Assembly (NCBI GenBank): GCA_023418055.1
Contig: JAEZDP010000112.1
Coordinates: forward strand, 1 to 17,589
Source: Acidobacteriota bacterium
GTDB lineage: Bacteria; Acidobacteriota; Vicinamibacteria; Vicinamibacterales; Vicinamibacteraceae
Direction of reading: 5' to 3'
Length of the DNA: 17,589 nucleotides
Shown: in pieces, positions 6,091 through 14,379 of the stretch
How the letters are laid out: each line of letters opens with the position of its first letter
Numbering within the stretch: the stretch's first letter is position 1
Notes under the pieces: model-generated
Databases searched by the model: none
Seen by the model: the letters and a program-made list of their open reading frames with translations, nothing else
What the model was told of the DNA's origin: nothing
Translations under genes and position numbers: made by a program

Positions 6091-8874
6091 ATGAGTGGAT
6101 GGCAGACGTTCCAGGGTCTCAATGCGGGATACGTGCTCGAGTTGTACGAGCGCTACCTCGCCGATCCCTCGTCGGTGGACGAGGGCACGCGGCAGCACTT
6201 CGAGACGTGGACGCCGCCCGAGGATCTCGAGGACGCGCCGTCGGTCGATGCCATCGACGCGCGCGTGGTGACGGCAGCCGCCACCCTGGCGGAATCGCTT
6301 CGACGCTACGGGCATCTGGCTGCACAGACCGACCCGCTCGGCTCGCGGCCCCATGGCGACGCGTCGCTGTCCCTCGAGACCTACGGCATCACCGAAGACG
6401 ACCTCAAGCGCCTGCCTGCGAGCGTGATCGGCGGGCCGATTGCGCAGGGCCTGACCACGGCCGCCGAGGTGATTGCGGCGCTGCGCCAGGTGTACTGCTC
6501 GCGCTCGGGATACGACGTGGCGCAGATCTTCGTCGCTGAGGAACGCGAGTGGCTGCGCCTGGCGATTGAAACCGGCCGCTTCCGCCCGCCCACGATGCCC
6601 GTGGACGCCGACGGCCTGCTCGCACGCCTCACCGAGGTGGAGGTGTTCGAACGCTTCCTGCATCGCACCTTTCCCGGCAAGACCCGCTTCTCGGTGGAAG
6701 GGCTTGACATGCTCGTGCCCATCCTCGACGAGGTCATCTGCGGCGCGGCCGACGGCGGGCTGAAGCACGTCCTCATCGGAATGGCGCACCGGGGCCGGCT
6801 GAACGTGCTCGCCCACGTGCTCGGCAAGCCCTACGCGCAGATCCTTGCCGAGTACAAGGACCCGGCCCAACATCGCTCCGGGTACCGCATCGACCTCGGC
6901 TGGACGGGTGACGTGAAGTACCACGCGGGCGCGCTGCGGGCTGTCGGTAAGGGCCTGCATGTGTCGATGGCCCCTAACCCCAGCCACCTCGAGTTCGTCA
7001 ACCCGGTCGTGGTCGGTATGGCGCGTGCGGCAGGCTCGCACGCCGATGCCGCAGGGGCGCCGCGCTTCGACGCCGACCTCACGCTGCCGGTCCTCATCCA
7101 TGGCGATGCGGCCTTTCCCGGCCAGGGCATCGTCGCCGAGACGCTCAACCTGTCGCGGCTCGATGGCTACAACACCGGCGGCACGATTCACATCATCGCC
7201 AACAATCAGCTCGGCTTCACCGCCACGCCGTCCGAGTCGTATTCGACGTCGTACGCGAGCGGCCTGGCCCGCGGCTTCAAGATCCCCATCATCCACGTCA
7301 ACGCCGACGACCCCGAGGCGTGCATCGAGGCCGCGCGTATCGCCTGGGCGTACCGTGCCCGGTTCCATCGCGACTTCCTGATCGATCTCGTCGGCTATCG
7401 CCGGTACGGGCACAACGAAGGCGACGAACCCACCTTCACGCAGCCGCTGATGTACCGGCGCATCCCCGAGCACCCGACGGTGCGTGAACGCTGGGCGCGT
7501 CAGGTCGTGTCGGCCGGCGTGCCCGACGAGCGGCCCGACCAGCTCGTCGAGCGTCACTTCAAGGCGCTCGAGGAGGTGTACGAACAGCTCAAGCCGGAAG
7601 AGGCGCTGTCCAACCCGATCCCGACCCCGCCGCCGCCAGGAGCCGCACGCCAGGCAAAGACGGCCGTGTCGCTCGAACGCCTGCAGGCGCTCAATGCCGC
7701 GCTCGTCTCGCGTCCCGAGGGCTTCACGGGCCACCGGAAGCTCGAACGCGGCCGCGATCGACGACGGGTGATGTTCGATACGCCCGACGAGCGGACCGTG
7801 GACTGGGCCGCGGCCGAGGAACTCGCCTACGCGTCCGTGCTGGAAGACGGCGTGCCCATCCGCCTCACCGGTGAGGACGTGGGACGCGGCACCTTCAGCC
7901 ACCGGCATGCGGTGTTCCGTGACGTGGAGTCGGGCAAGCGCTACGTGCCGTTGCAGCACCTGCCGCAAGCGAAGGCGAGCTTCGAGGTGCACAACAGCCC
8001 GCTCTCCGAGAACGCGACCATCGGCTTCGAGTACGGCTACAACATCCAGGCGCCCGATCGGCTGGTGATCTGGGAAGCGCAATACGGCGACTTCATCAAC
8101 GGCGCGCAGGTGATTCTCGACCAGTTCGTCACCTCGGCGCGTGCCAAGTGGGGCCAGACGCCGTCGCTCGTGCTGCTGCTGCCTCACGGCTACGAAGGCC
8201 AGGGACCGGAACACTCCAGCGCCCGTCCCGAACGGTTCTTCGCGGCGGCTGCCGACATCAACCTGCGCCTGGCCAACTGCACCACCGCCGCGCAGTACTT
8301 CCACCTGCTGCGGCGTCAGGCGCTGCTGCTCACGACCGATCCGCTGCCGCTCGTGGTGCTGACGCCCAAGAGCCTGCTGCGTCATCCGCTCGTGGCCTCG
8401 ACGCCGCGCGAACTGGCGGAAGGCGCCTGGCGTCAGGTCATCGACGACGAAGAGGCGACGTCACGCGCGCGAGGCATCCGCCGCGTGCTGTTCTGCAGCG
8501 GCAAGGTCTACGTGGACCTCGTGTCGTCGGACCAGCGGTCGTCGGACACCGAGACGGCCATCTGCCGCATCGAGCAGCTGTATCCCTTCCCCGCCGACGA
8601 AGTGGCGCAGGTGCTTGCCGGGTATCCCAACGCCGAAGAAGTGGTCTGGCTGCAGGAAGAGCCGCTGAACATGGGCGCCTGGGACTTCTTCAGGCCCGCG
8701 TTCGAGGGTGTGCTGGGCGGACGCCTGCCGCTGCGGTACATCGGCCGGCCGCGCAGCGCGAGCCCCTCGGAGGGGTCGTCGGCATGGCATGCCATCAACC
8801 AGCGCCTGCTCGTGGCCGACGCGTTCGCGCCGCTCGAGGCCCGTCCCCGCACCCGCTCGAAGGTGAAGGCCTAA
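6091..8874 (+). CDS. sucA: 2-oxoglutarate dehydrogenase E1 component
   Basis: This 927-residue enzyme is the thiamine diphosphate-dependent E1 of the 2-oxoglutarate dehydrogenase complex of the TCA cycle. It decarboxylates 2-oxoglutarate and passes the succinyl group to the E2 lipoyl arm. Length matches E. coli SucA (933). The N-terminal family segment FQGLNAGYVLELYERYLADP is present at about 7-26. Core motifs are GMAHRGRLNVL (about 230-240), HGDAAFPGQGI (337-347, cofactor region), NNQLGFT (371-377) and YGHNEGDEP (about 439-447). C-terminal transketolase-like motifs are EYGYNIQAPDRLVIWEAQ and QGPEHSSARPERFF (about 704-717). All expected catalytic regions look intact. The E2 gene follows 28 bp downstream, forming a sucAB unit. 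Confidence 0.97.
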   Translation: MSGWQTFQGLNAGYVLELYERYLADPSSVDEGTRQHFETWTPPEDLEDAPSVDAIDARVVTAAATLAESLRRYGHLAAQTDPLGSRPHGDASLSLETYGITEDDLKRLPASVIGGPIAQGLTTAAEVIAALRQVYCSRSGYDVAQIFVAEEREWLRLAIETGRFRPPTMPVDADGLLARLTEVEVFERFLHRTFPGKTRFSVEGLDMLVPILDEVICGAADGGLKHVLIGMAHRGRLNVLAHVLGKPYAQILAEYKDPAQHRSGYRIDLGWTGDVKYHAGALRAVGKGLHVSMAPNPSHLEFVNPVVVGMARAAGSHADAAGAPRFDADLTLPVLIHGDAAFPGQGIVAETLNLSRLDGYNTGGTIHIIANNQLGFTATPSESYSTSYASGLARGFKIPIIHVNADDPEACIEAARIAWAYRARFHRDFLIDLVGYRRYGHNEGDEPTFTQPLMYRRIPEHPTVRERWARQVVSAGVPDERPDQLVERHFKALEEVYEQLKPEEALSNPIPTPPPPGAARQAKTAVSLERLQALNAALVSRPEGFTGHRKLERGRDRRRVMFDTPDERTVDWAAAEELAYASVLEDGVPIRLTGEDVGRGTFSHRHAVFRDVESGKRYVPLQHLPQAKASFEVHNSPLSENATIGFEYGYNIQAPDRLVIWEAQYGDFINGAQVILDQFVTSARAKWGQTPSLVLLLPHGYEGQGPEHSSARPERFFAAAADINLRLANCTTAAQYFHLLRRQALLLTTDPLPLVVLTPKSLLRHPLVASTPRELAEGAWRQVIDDEEATSRARGIRRVLFCSGKVYVDLVSSDQRSSDTETAICRIEQLYPFPADEVAQVLAGYPNAEEVVWLQEEPLNMGAWDFFRPAFEGVLGGRLPLRYIGRPRSASPSEGSSAWHAINQRLLVADAFAPLEARPRTRSKVKA

Positions 8875-8902
8875 CTCTCTCCTCACAAGGACGCATATCC
8901 GC

Positions 8903-10213
8903 ATGGCGCTTCAGGTAGTGGTTCCGCAGCTCGGTGAATCGGTGGTCGAGGCCCGCGTCGCACGCTGGCTCAAGCAGGAGGGAGACGCCGTCGCCGTGGG
9001 CGAGCCCATCGTCGAACTCGAAACCGAGAAGATCGACCTCGAAGTGGGCGCCGAGCAGGCCGGCGTGTTGTCGAAGATCCTCCGCCAGGAAGGCGAGGAC
9101 GTCCAGGTAGGCGAAGCGCTCGCCGAGATCACGCCCGGCGCCAGCGCGGGGCAGGCGTCGAGGGACGATGCGGCCGGCGACACGGCACCGCCCGCCAGCG
9201 GGACGGATGTCGCTGCGGCACCCGCCGCCCCCAACACGCCCACCGCCGTCGAGCCGTCGGGTCCCGGAGCGGCGACAACGACCGTCGACGCCCCACGGAG
9301 CACTCCGACCGCCCGCAACGTGGCCGAGGCGCACCAGGTGGACCTTGCGAGCGTGCAGGGCTCGGGCGACAGCGGGCGCGTGCTGCGACGTGACGTCGAA
9401 GCCGCCGCCGCCCGGCCGGCCTCCGCGACGTCTGCCGCGCCGGCAGCGCCCCCGCCGGCCGCCAAAGCCCCTGCGTCAACGCCTCCCCGCCCGGCAGCAC
9501 GTCCGGCCGGCAGCCGCGACGAAGAGCGCATCCGGATGTCGAAGCGGCGGTTGACCATCGCGCGCAATCTCGTTGAGGCGCAGCGCACGGCCGCCATGTT
9601 GACCACGTTCAACGAGATCGACATGACCGAGCTGATGGCCCTGCGTGAACGGCGCAAGGAGTCGTTCAAGCAGCGTCAGGGCGTCGGGCTCGGCATCGCG
9701 TCGTTCTTCGTCAAGGCGAGCGTGGCCGCGCTGAAGGCGTTCCCCCGTCTCAACGCCGAGATTCAGGGCGAAGAGATGGTGATCAAGCGTTACTACGACC
9801 TCGGCATCGCCGTCGGTGCCGAGCAGGGGCTGGTGGTGCCGGTCATCAGGAACGCCGACGTGTTGTCGTTCGGCGACATCGAACTGGCCATCCGCGACTT
9901 CGCCGCACGCGCGAAGAACAGCACGCTGACGCTCGACGACCTCAAGGGCGGGACCTTCACCATCACCAACGGCGGGGTCTTCGGGTCGCTGCTGAGCACG
10001 CCCATCCTGAACCCGCCGCAGGTAGCCATTCTCGGGCTGCACAAGATCGAAGACCGTCCGGTGGCGATCGACGGGCAGGTGGTGGTGCGGCCGATGATGT
10101 ACGTCGCGCTGTCCTACGACCACCGCATCGTGGACGGCCTCGAAGCCGTGCAGTTCCTGGTGCGCATCAAGGAGTACATCGAGGACCCCGGGCACCTGCT
10201 GCTCGAGAGCTGA
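8903..10213 (+). CDS. sucB: Dihydrolipoyllysine-residue succinyltransferase (E2 of 2-oxoglutarate dehydrogenase)
   Basis: This 436-residue E2 core protein transfers the succinyl group from E1 to coenzyme A. Residues 1-77 form a single lipoyl domain with the lipoylated lysine in ELETEKIDLEVG (Lys43). An alanine/proline-rich linker (about 79-135) leads to an E3/E1-binding domain (TARNVAEAHQVDLASVQGSG then GRVLRRDV, about 136-166), a second flexible linker, and the catalytic domain from about 205. The acyltransferase motif YDHRIVDG places His407 and Asp411. AAGGA lies 11 bp before the ATG. It sits directly after sucA, which favours the 2-oxoglutarate rather than the pyruvate or branched-chain complex. 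The E3 dihydrolipoamide dehydrogenase gene is not within the window and is presumably elsewhere. Confidence 0.95.
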   Translation: MALQVVVPQLGESVVEARVARWLKQEGDAVAVGEPIVELETEKIDLEVGAEQAGVLSKILRQEGEDVQVGEALAEITPGASAGQASRDDAAGDTAPPASGTDVAAAPAAPNTPTAVEPSGPGAATTTVDAPRSTPTARNVAEAHQVDLASVQGSGDSGRVLRRDVEAAAARPASATSAAPAAPPPAAKAPASTPPRPAARPAGSRDEERIRMSKRRLTIARNLVEAQRTAAMLTTFNEIDMTELMALRERRKESFKQRQGVGLGIASFFVKASVAALKAFPRLNAEIQGEEMVIKRYYDLGIAVGAEQGLVVPVIRNADVLSFGDIELAIRDFAARAKNSTLTLDDLKGGTFTITNGGVFGSLLSTPILNPPQVAILGLHKIEDRPVAIDGQVVVRPMMYVALSYDHRIVDGLEAVQFLVRIKEYIEDPGHLLLES

Positions 10214-10293
10214 TGCGCGGTCACTGCACCACCTCGACTCGTGGGGCGTCTCCCTTGCCAACCGTTCGGAACGTGGAGGCGTCCAAGATCGTG

Positions 10294-10776
10294 ATGCCGT
10301 CGAGACCGTTCATCGCCACGGTCCTGCTGCTGTGCGGCGCCTTGTGCACCTCCTCCTCCACCCTCGCACAGCAGCCGACGGCAACGTCGTCCATCACCGA
10401 CCTCGACCGTATCCGCGAAGGATTGCAGCGCGACGGCTCGATCTTCGCCGTGGATATCGCGCCCGACTACACGGTGCGTGTCGAGACCGACGAAGAGGAC
10501 CTGCGCCTGAAATTCGCGTGGATCTACGACGACAGCGTCGTCCCCGGCTACGTACGGCCGTGGTATCCCATCTACCACTTCGAGATGCAGCAGATGATGC
10601 TGCCGCGCGACTTCACGGCCCACCTCTACCCCATCGGGATGCCCACTAGCAACATCGCGAGCGCCTTCAGCGACGCCATGCGCCGACGGCGTGAACAGGC
10701 GGCACGTGAGCGTGTGAGGGCCGAGGTGGAGGCGCTGCGCAAGGCCGCGGCCGACTCAGCCCGCGACCCCCGCTGA
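10294..10776 (+). CDS. Unknown secreted protein, about 160 residues
   Basis: I recognise no family. The chosen ATG begins a clear signal peptide (FIATVLLLCGALC, then SSSTLAQQ with likely cleavage after TLA). GTG at 10291 immediately before it is preceded by GGAGG 11 bp upstream and is an alternative. The frame is also open back to an ATG at 10213 overlapping the sucB stop, but that extension has no export signal at its front. The mature part has a compact domain (about residues 34-115: ITDLDRIREGLQRDG, DYTVRVETDEEDLRLKFAWIYDD, a tryptophan/tyrosine-rich RPWYPIYHFEMQQMM). A charged helical tail of about 30 residues ends the protein. It follows sucB by 80 bp on the same strand; a functional link to the TCA cycle is not obvious for an exported protein. 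Its end overlaps the convergent esterase gene by 21 bp. Confidence 0.7.
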   Translation: MPSRPFIATVLLLCGALCTSSSTLAQQPTATSSITDLDRIREGLQRDGSIFAVDIAPDYTVRVETDEEDLRLKFAWIYDDSVVPGYVRPWYPIYHFEMQQMMLPRDFTAHLYPIGMPTSNIASAFSDAMRRRREQAARERVRAEVEALRKAAADSARDPR

Positions 10777-11595
10777 CGGAAACAGGAACCGCAGCGCGTC
10801 AGGCATCCGGGCGGCCCAGGCCGCCTCGCTGTGCGTCGCGTCCCGCGCCTCCACATACCGCAGATCGCCGCCCCCCTGCCAGCCTTTGCGAAGCAGGATG
10901 CTCCGCAGGGCGCGAACGTTACGCACCGTGTCACGCCCTTCCGCCGTACCGCAGTCGAGCCAGATGCGCCAGGGCAGGCGACCGGTCAGCGTGCTGTACC
11001 GGTCGAGCAACACCCGCCGGTCCCACCACAGCGACGGCGACATCACCAGCAGCGCCCCCACGTCTTCGGGGCGCGTGAGCCCGAGGTGCAGCGTGAACAG
11101 GCCGCCGAGCGATGAGCCGCCCACGGCGGTGGCCTCACGCGACGGGTCGGTGCGATACGTCGCGTCCACCCACGGTTTCAACTCGTCGAGCAGGAAGCGT
11201 CCGTAGCTGTCGGCATGGCCGCCCGCGCCACGCGCGTGGTCGCGGGTGGGCGCAAGTTCATGGGCTCGATCGGCACCGGCGTGGTCCACGGCGACGATGA
11301 TGAGCGGTCTCAGGTGGCCCGCCGTGATGAGGGCCTCGGCGGTTTCGTCCACCTGCCATTCCTGGCCGGGCACGTAGGCCGTCGCGCCGTCGAAGACGTT
11401 CTGTCCGTCGTGGAGGTAGAGCACCGGATGACGACGTTCGGGCATCGCGTCGTAGCCGGGCGGGAGGTAGACGTGGACGTCGCGACGGTTGTCGAGCACG
11501 TCCGACCTGAAGCCCTGCAGCTTCAGGACGTTGCCAGTCAGGGTATGTCCGTCGCTGGACGGCGCAGGGAGGATCTGTTCGGGACCGTTGGGCAC
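10756..11595 (-). CDS. Esterase-D-like alpha/beta hydrolase
   Basis: This 279-residue protein belongs to the putative esterase group (PF00756 type, relatives of enterochelin esterase and esterase D). Motifs in order: HVYLPPGY (41-48), PVLYLHDGQNVFD (57-69), PLIIVAVDH (97-105), the nucleophile elbow VGGSSLGGLF with Ser162 in GxSxG, a likely acid residue in WLDCGTAEGRD (212-222), and the catalytic histidine in DATHSEAAW (His255). No signal peptide is seen, so it is probably cytoplasmic. The substrate is not predictable; members hydrolyse siderophore, feruloyl or S-formylglutathione esters. The start is a GTG at 11595 with no good ribosome binding site, but homology-like content begins well downstream of it. 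It is divergent from the peroxiredoxin gene with 55 bp between, where TACACT on the minus strand (11627-11622) is a weak -10 candidate. Confidence 0.88.
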   Translation of the reverse strand: MPNGPEQILPAPSSDGHTLTGNVLKLQGFRSDVLDNRRDVHVYLPPGYDAMPERRHPVLYLHDGQNVFDGATAYVPGQEWQVDETAEALITAGHLRPLIIVAVDHAGADRAHELAPTRDHARGAGGHADSYGRFLLDELKPWVDATYRTDPSREATAVGGSSLGGLFTLHLGLTRPEDVGALLVMSPSLWWDRRVLLDRYSTLTGRLPWRIWLDCGTAEGRDTVRNVRALRSILLRKGWQGGGDLRYVEARDATHSEAAWAARMPDALRFLFPSAGVAG

Positions 11596-11650
11596 GAGGG
11601 GGACGCCGGAGCGCTGGCCTCAGTGTACCCTCAGACCTGCGGAGCCCGAT

Positions 11651-12118
11651 ATGCCCCTACTCGACCCAGGAACCCCTGCCCCCGACTTCTCGTTGCCCGA
11701 CCAGCACGGCACACTACATCGCCTGTCGTCGTACCGCGGCCGGCCCGTGGTGCTCTACTTCTATCCGAAAGACGACACGCCCGGCTGCACCACGGAGGCC
11801 TGCGCCTTCGAGGCCGCGCTTCCTGACTACGGCGCTGCGTCTGCGGTGGTCCTGGGGGTGAGCGTGCTCGGGACGGCCAGCAAGGCGAAGTTCGCGCGCA
11901 AGCACGGCCTGAGTTTCCCGCTGCTGGCCGACGAGGACCACGCCGTCGCCGACGCCTACGGGGTGTGGCAGGAGAAGCGCATGTATGGCAAGGCGTACAT
12001 GGGCGTGGCGCGCGTCACCTATCTCATCGACGCCGACGGCCTCGTCGCGCACCGCTGGGACAACGTGAAAGTGGATGGCCACGCCGCCGACGTGCTGGCG
12101 TCGCTGCGCGCGACATAG
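11651..12118 (+). CDS. bcp: Thioredoxin-dependent peroxiredoxin, BCP/PrxQ type
   Basis: This 155-residue cytoplasmic peroxidase reduces hydrogen peroxide and organic hydroperoxides using thioredoxin-type donors. The sequence PDFSLPDQHGTLHRLSSYRG at 11-30 and VVLYFYPKDDTPGCTTEACAF define the AhpC/TSA fold. Cys46 is the peroxidatic cysteine in PxxxTxxC-like context, and Cys51 lies five residues on as the resolving cysteine, the atypical 2-Cys arrangement of PrxQ/BCP. SFPLLAD and VARVTYLID are further family landmarks, and length matches the family. The ATG at 11651 is preceded by GGAG with 6 bp spacing; the frame is open further upstream but that part overlaps the divergent esterase and has no domain content. 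It is probably transcribed on its own or with the lipoprotein gene 54 bp downstream. Confidence 0.95.
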   Translation: MPLLDPGTPAPDFSLPDQHGTLHRLSSYRGRPVVLYFYPKDDTPGCTTEACAFEAALPDYGAASAVVLGVSVLGTASKAKFARKHGLSFPLLADEDHAVADAYGVWQEKRMYGKAYMGVARVTYLIDADGLVAHRWDNVKVDGHAADVLASLRAT

Positions 12119-12172
12119 CGCGAAGGCGTCGGCGCCGCTCACGTCCTCGCGCGCGAGGCCGATGACCCGCGC

Positions 12173-12766
12173 ATGAGAGCTGCCCCCCTTCCCGCCCGTC
12201 TGGCCGTGGTGCTGGCCGGGCTGACCTTTGCCGCCGGCTGCGCGTCGCGGGCATCCACGCCGGCGCCTGTACCGGGGCCGACGGCACGCCAGACGCTCGA
12301 TGCCGCCCACCAGGCCGTGCGGGAGGGCCGTCCAGCTGACGCGCAGGCGCTCTACGCACGCGCGGGCGACGTCGGCGCGCCCCCCGACGTGCGTCGCGAG
12401 GCGCTGCTCGCCCACGGGCTGCTCGTGCTCGACCCCGCCGCGCCGGCACGCAACATGGACGGCGCGCGCGGGCTCCTGGCTGCCGCCCGCGCCCTCTACG
12501 ATGGCCCAGCGCCGCTCGAACTCACCGTGGCGATGGCCCTCGTGGACGACATCACCGCGCTGCGTGACTCCGTCGCGGCGCTGGAGGCGTCCATCGACGC
12601 GAGGACCACGGCCGAGGCGACCGCCGAGGCCAGCGTCCAGACGCTGGCGGCCGAGAACCAGACGTTGAAGCGGACCGTGCGGCAACTGCGACAGGACATG
12701 GCGCGCAAGGACGCGGCCCTGCGCAAGGCGGCCGACGCCGTGATTGGAACACCCAGGTCGCGGTGA
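12173..12766 (+). CDS. Coiled-coil lipoprotein of unknown function
   Basis: This 197-residue predicted lipoprotein has a hydrophobic leader (LAVVLAGLTFAAGC) with lipobox AAGC and lipidated Cys23. The +2 residue is alanine, consistent with outer-membrane sorting. After a proline-rich spacer, residues 38-115 look like a TPR-type helical repeat region (ARQTLDAAHQAVREGRPADA, LYARAG, ARGLLAAARALY). Residues about 125-190 form a long heptad-rich coiled coil (LVDDITALRDSVAALEASI, then LAAENQTLKRTVRQL). A leader plus helical repeats plus terminal coiled coil is reminiscent of QseG/YfhG-type lipoproteins that accompany histidine kinases. A kinase gene does lie next door but is convergent rather than co-transcribed, so the comparison is only suggestive. 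Confidence 0.75.
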   Translation: MRAAPLPARLAVVLAGLTFAAGCASRASTPAPVPGPTARQTLDAAHQAVREGRPADAQALYARAGDVGAPPDVRREALLAHGLLVLDPAAPARNMDGARGLLAAARALYDGPAPLELTVAMALVDDITALRDSVAALEASIDARTTAEATAEASVQTLAAENQTLKRTVRQLRQDMARKDAALRKAADAVIGTPRSR

Positions 12767-12787
12767 AGCCTTCGAACCTGGCCTGCT

Positions 12788-12806
12788 GTCAGGCGCTCAG
12801 CCTGAC
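12788..12806. terminator. Candidate bidirectional terminator hairpin
   Basis: GTCAGGC and GCCTGAC form a perfect 7-bp stem around a 5-nt loop. It lies 22 bp after the lipoprotein stop and contains the stop codon of the convergent histidine kinase gene. There is no T-tract on either side, and perfect stems of this length are expected a few times by chance in such a GC-rich window. Placement between convergent genes is the main support. Confidence 0.35.
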
Positions 12807-14339
12807 CGAGGGATGGGTGGGCATCGCAGAGAGGAACGCCGCCGCCTCACGCATCTCCTCGTCGAGGGTCTCGTCGTTCGTCACCAGGTCACCCTCCGGG
12901 ATCCAGACGGTGAAGGTGGTTCCGCGTCCTGGTGCGCTGTCGAGGGTGATCGTTCCGCCGAGTATCTCGACGTACCCGCGCGCGATGGCCAGGCCCAGAC
13001 CGGTGCCTCCGAACCGGAGGCGCACCGAGGCGTTGGCCTGCTCGAATGGTTCGAACACACGTGCCGCTTCGGCGGCGCTCATCCCGATGCCCGTATCACG
13101 CACGACGAACTGAACGCCTGGCTCGCCCGCTGCACCGCCGCGCCGAGCGAGCGACACGGCAATGTCGCCCTGCTCGGTGAACTTGCAGGCGTTGCCGAGG
13201 AGGTTGTGCAGCACGTGCTGGACCTTGGCCCTGTCGGTCACCATCGAGACGCCGTCGCCGCAGTCCACCATGAGGCGGTTGCCGCGCTGCGCCAACAGCG
13301 GCTGGAGGCCATCGGTCACATCATGCACGAGCCGCGACAGCGGGACAGTCTGCATGATCACCGGCACGCGACCGGCCTCGAGCTTCGCCAGGTCGAGCAG
13401 TTCCCCCGCCATCCCGTGAAGCGTCAACGCACACTTGCGCAACTGCGCGACGTCATCGATCGTGGCGGTCAGCCCGGTCTGCCGCACGTCGCGCTCGATG
13501 AGATCGATGTAGCCCAGGACCGCCGTGAGCGGGGTCCGGAGGTCGTGGCTCACGCTCGTCAGGAAGCGGCTCTTCACGGCGCTCGCCTCCTCAGCGGCAC
13601 GTCGTGCCGCTCTGGCCTCGTCGATGGCCGTGGCAAGTTCCTCGGCCATGCGGTTGAAGGTGGCGCCCGCACGGCCGAACTCGTCGTGGTGGACCACGGG
13701 GATGCGGTAGGCGTAGTCGCCACCGGCCATGTGCCGCGAGGCGTTCTCGAGCGTGGCGAGGCCCTGTGAGACAGTCACCGACAACATCGCGACGACCATG
13801 CCGCCGCAGACGGCGGCCACCACAAGAAACGCGAGCGACGTGCGGTCGGCGTCGTGCTGGGCCGTCAGGAACGCCTCGGTGGCATTGGTGGCGAGCGTCT
13901 CGGCCGCCTGGTTGATGCGGTCGAGGGCAATCACCGCCTCGTCAGGCGAGGCGAGCGGGGGGGCCGGTCGGCCGTCGGCGAGGGCCTCGACCACCTCGAG
14001 CCACGAGGCCATCACGGGGCTGAAGGTCTGGGGAAAGCCGGCGGCCATGGGCAACGGCGCCAGCGCACGGCTCTCGGTATCGAGGGCGCGAAGCCGTTCG
14101 TGCAGCACCGCCAGTTGTGCGGGGGTGGGCGTCAGCTCGACGAGTACCCTGATTTCGCGCCACCGCAGCTGGACGCTTCGGTCGACGCCGGCCACCCGTT
14201 GCTGGTCGCGCTGCACGTCACGCAGGGCGGTGAGGGCAGCTGCCGCCCGATTGCGCTCGACGAGCGTGAGCGCCGCACTGCCGATGGACAGCAGCAACAG
14301 GCCGGCCACGCTGGCCGCCAGCTTGCGGCGTACGGTCAT
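12789..14339 (-). CDS. Transmembrane sensor histidine kinase (HAMP-HisKA-HATPase)
   Basis: This inner-membrane kinase has 516 residues from the ATG at 14339, or 525 from a GTG at 14366. With the shorter numbering, membrane segment 1 is about 10-27 and a helical extracytoplasmic sensor runs about 30-168. Membrane segment 2 is about 169-192, HAMP about 193-245 (HMAGGDYAYRIPV), and a short coiled linker follows. HisKA has the phospho-accepting His265 in VSHDLRTPLTAVLGYIDLI. HATPase boxes follow: NLLGNACKFT (N), DTGIGM (G1), FEPFEQ (F) and GGTGLGLAI (G2). All catalytic boxes are intact. A roughly 35-residue acidic tail follows the ATPase domain. It is the last gene of a minus-strand run after the phosphodiesterase-fold gene (40 bp gap, or 13 bp with the GTG start). 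No response regulator is adjacent, so its partner must be elsewhere. Confidence 0.92.
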   Translation of the reverse strand: MTVRRKLAASVAGLLLLSIGSAALTLVERNRAAAALTALRDVQRDQQRVAGVDRSVQLRWREIRVLVELTPTPAQLAVLHERLRALDTESRALAPLPMAAGFPQTFSPVMASWLEVVEALADGRPAPPLASPDEAVIALDRINQAAETLATNATEAFLTAQHDADRTSLAFLVVAAVCGGMVVAMLSVTVSQGLATLENASRHMAGGDYAYRIPVVHHDEFGRAGATFNRMAEELATAIDEARAARRAAEEASAVKSRFLTSVSHDLRTPLTAVLGYIDLIERDVRQTGLTATIDDVAQLRKCALTLHGMAGELLDLAKLEAGRVPVIMQTVPLSRLVHDVTDGLQPLLAQRGNRLMVDCGDGVSMVTDRAKVQHVLHNLLGNACKFTEQGDIAVSLARRGGAAGEPGVQFVVRDTGIGMSAAEAARVFEPFEQANASVRLRFGGTGLGLAIARGYVEILGGTITLDSAPGRGTTFTVWIPEGDLVTNDETLDEEMREAAAFLSAMPTHPSVRLSA

Positions 14340-14379
14340 GCGGCAGCAATCGGCCGCGCGCGTCACGCCTTGAATCGGC

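Noticed and set aside
5680..8385. Open minus-strand frame of about 900 codons antisense to sucA and neighbours
   Set aside because: It lies opposite a certain sucA gene, is rich in Arg/His/Val/Gly as GC-rich antisense frames are, and shows no domain or leader. It is an effect of third-position GC bias.
12145..12158. Perfect 14-bp palindrome CCTCGCGCGCGAGG between the peroxiredoxin and lipoprotein genes
   Set aside because: It has no loop and no T-tract. At this GC content several such palindromes are expected by chance in the window, so I do not call it a terminator or operator.
12744..13769. Plus-strand frame opposite the histidine kinase
   Set aside because: It is antisense to complete kinase motifs (H, N, G1 and G2 boxes) and has no family resemblance.
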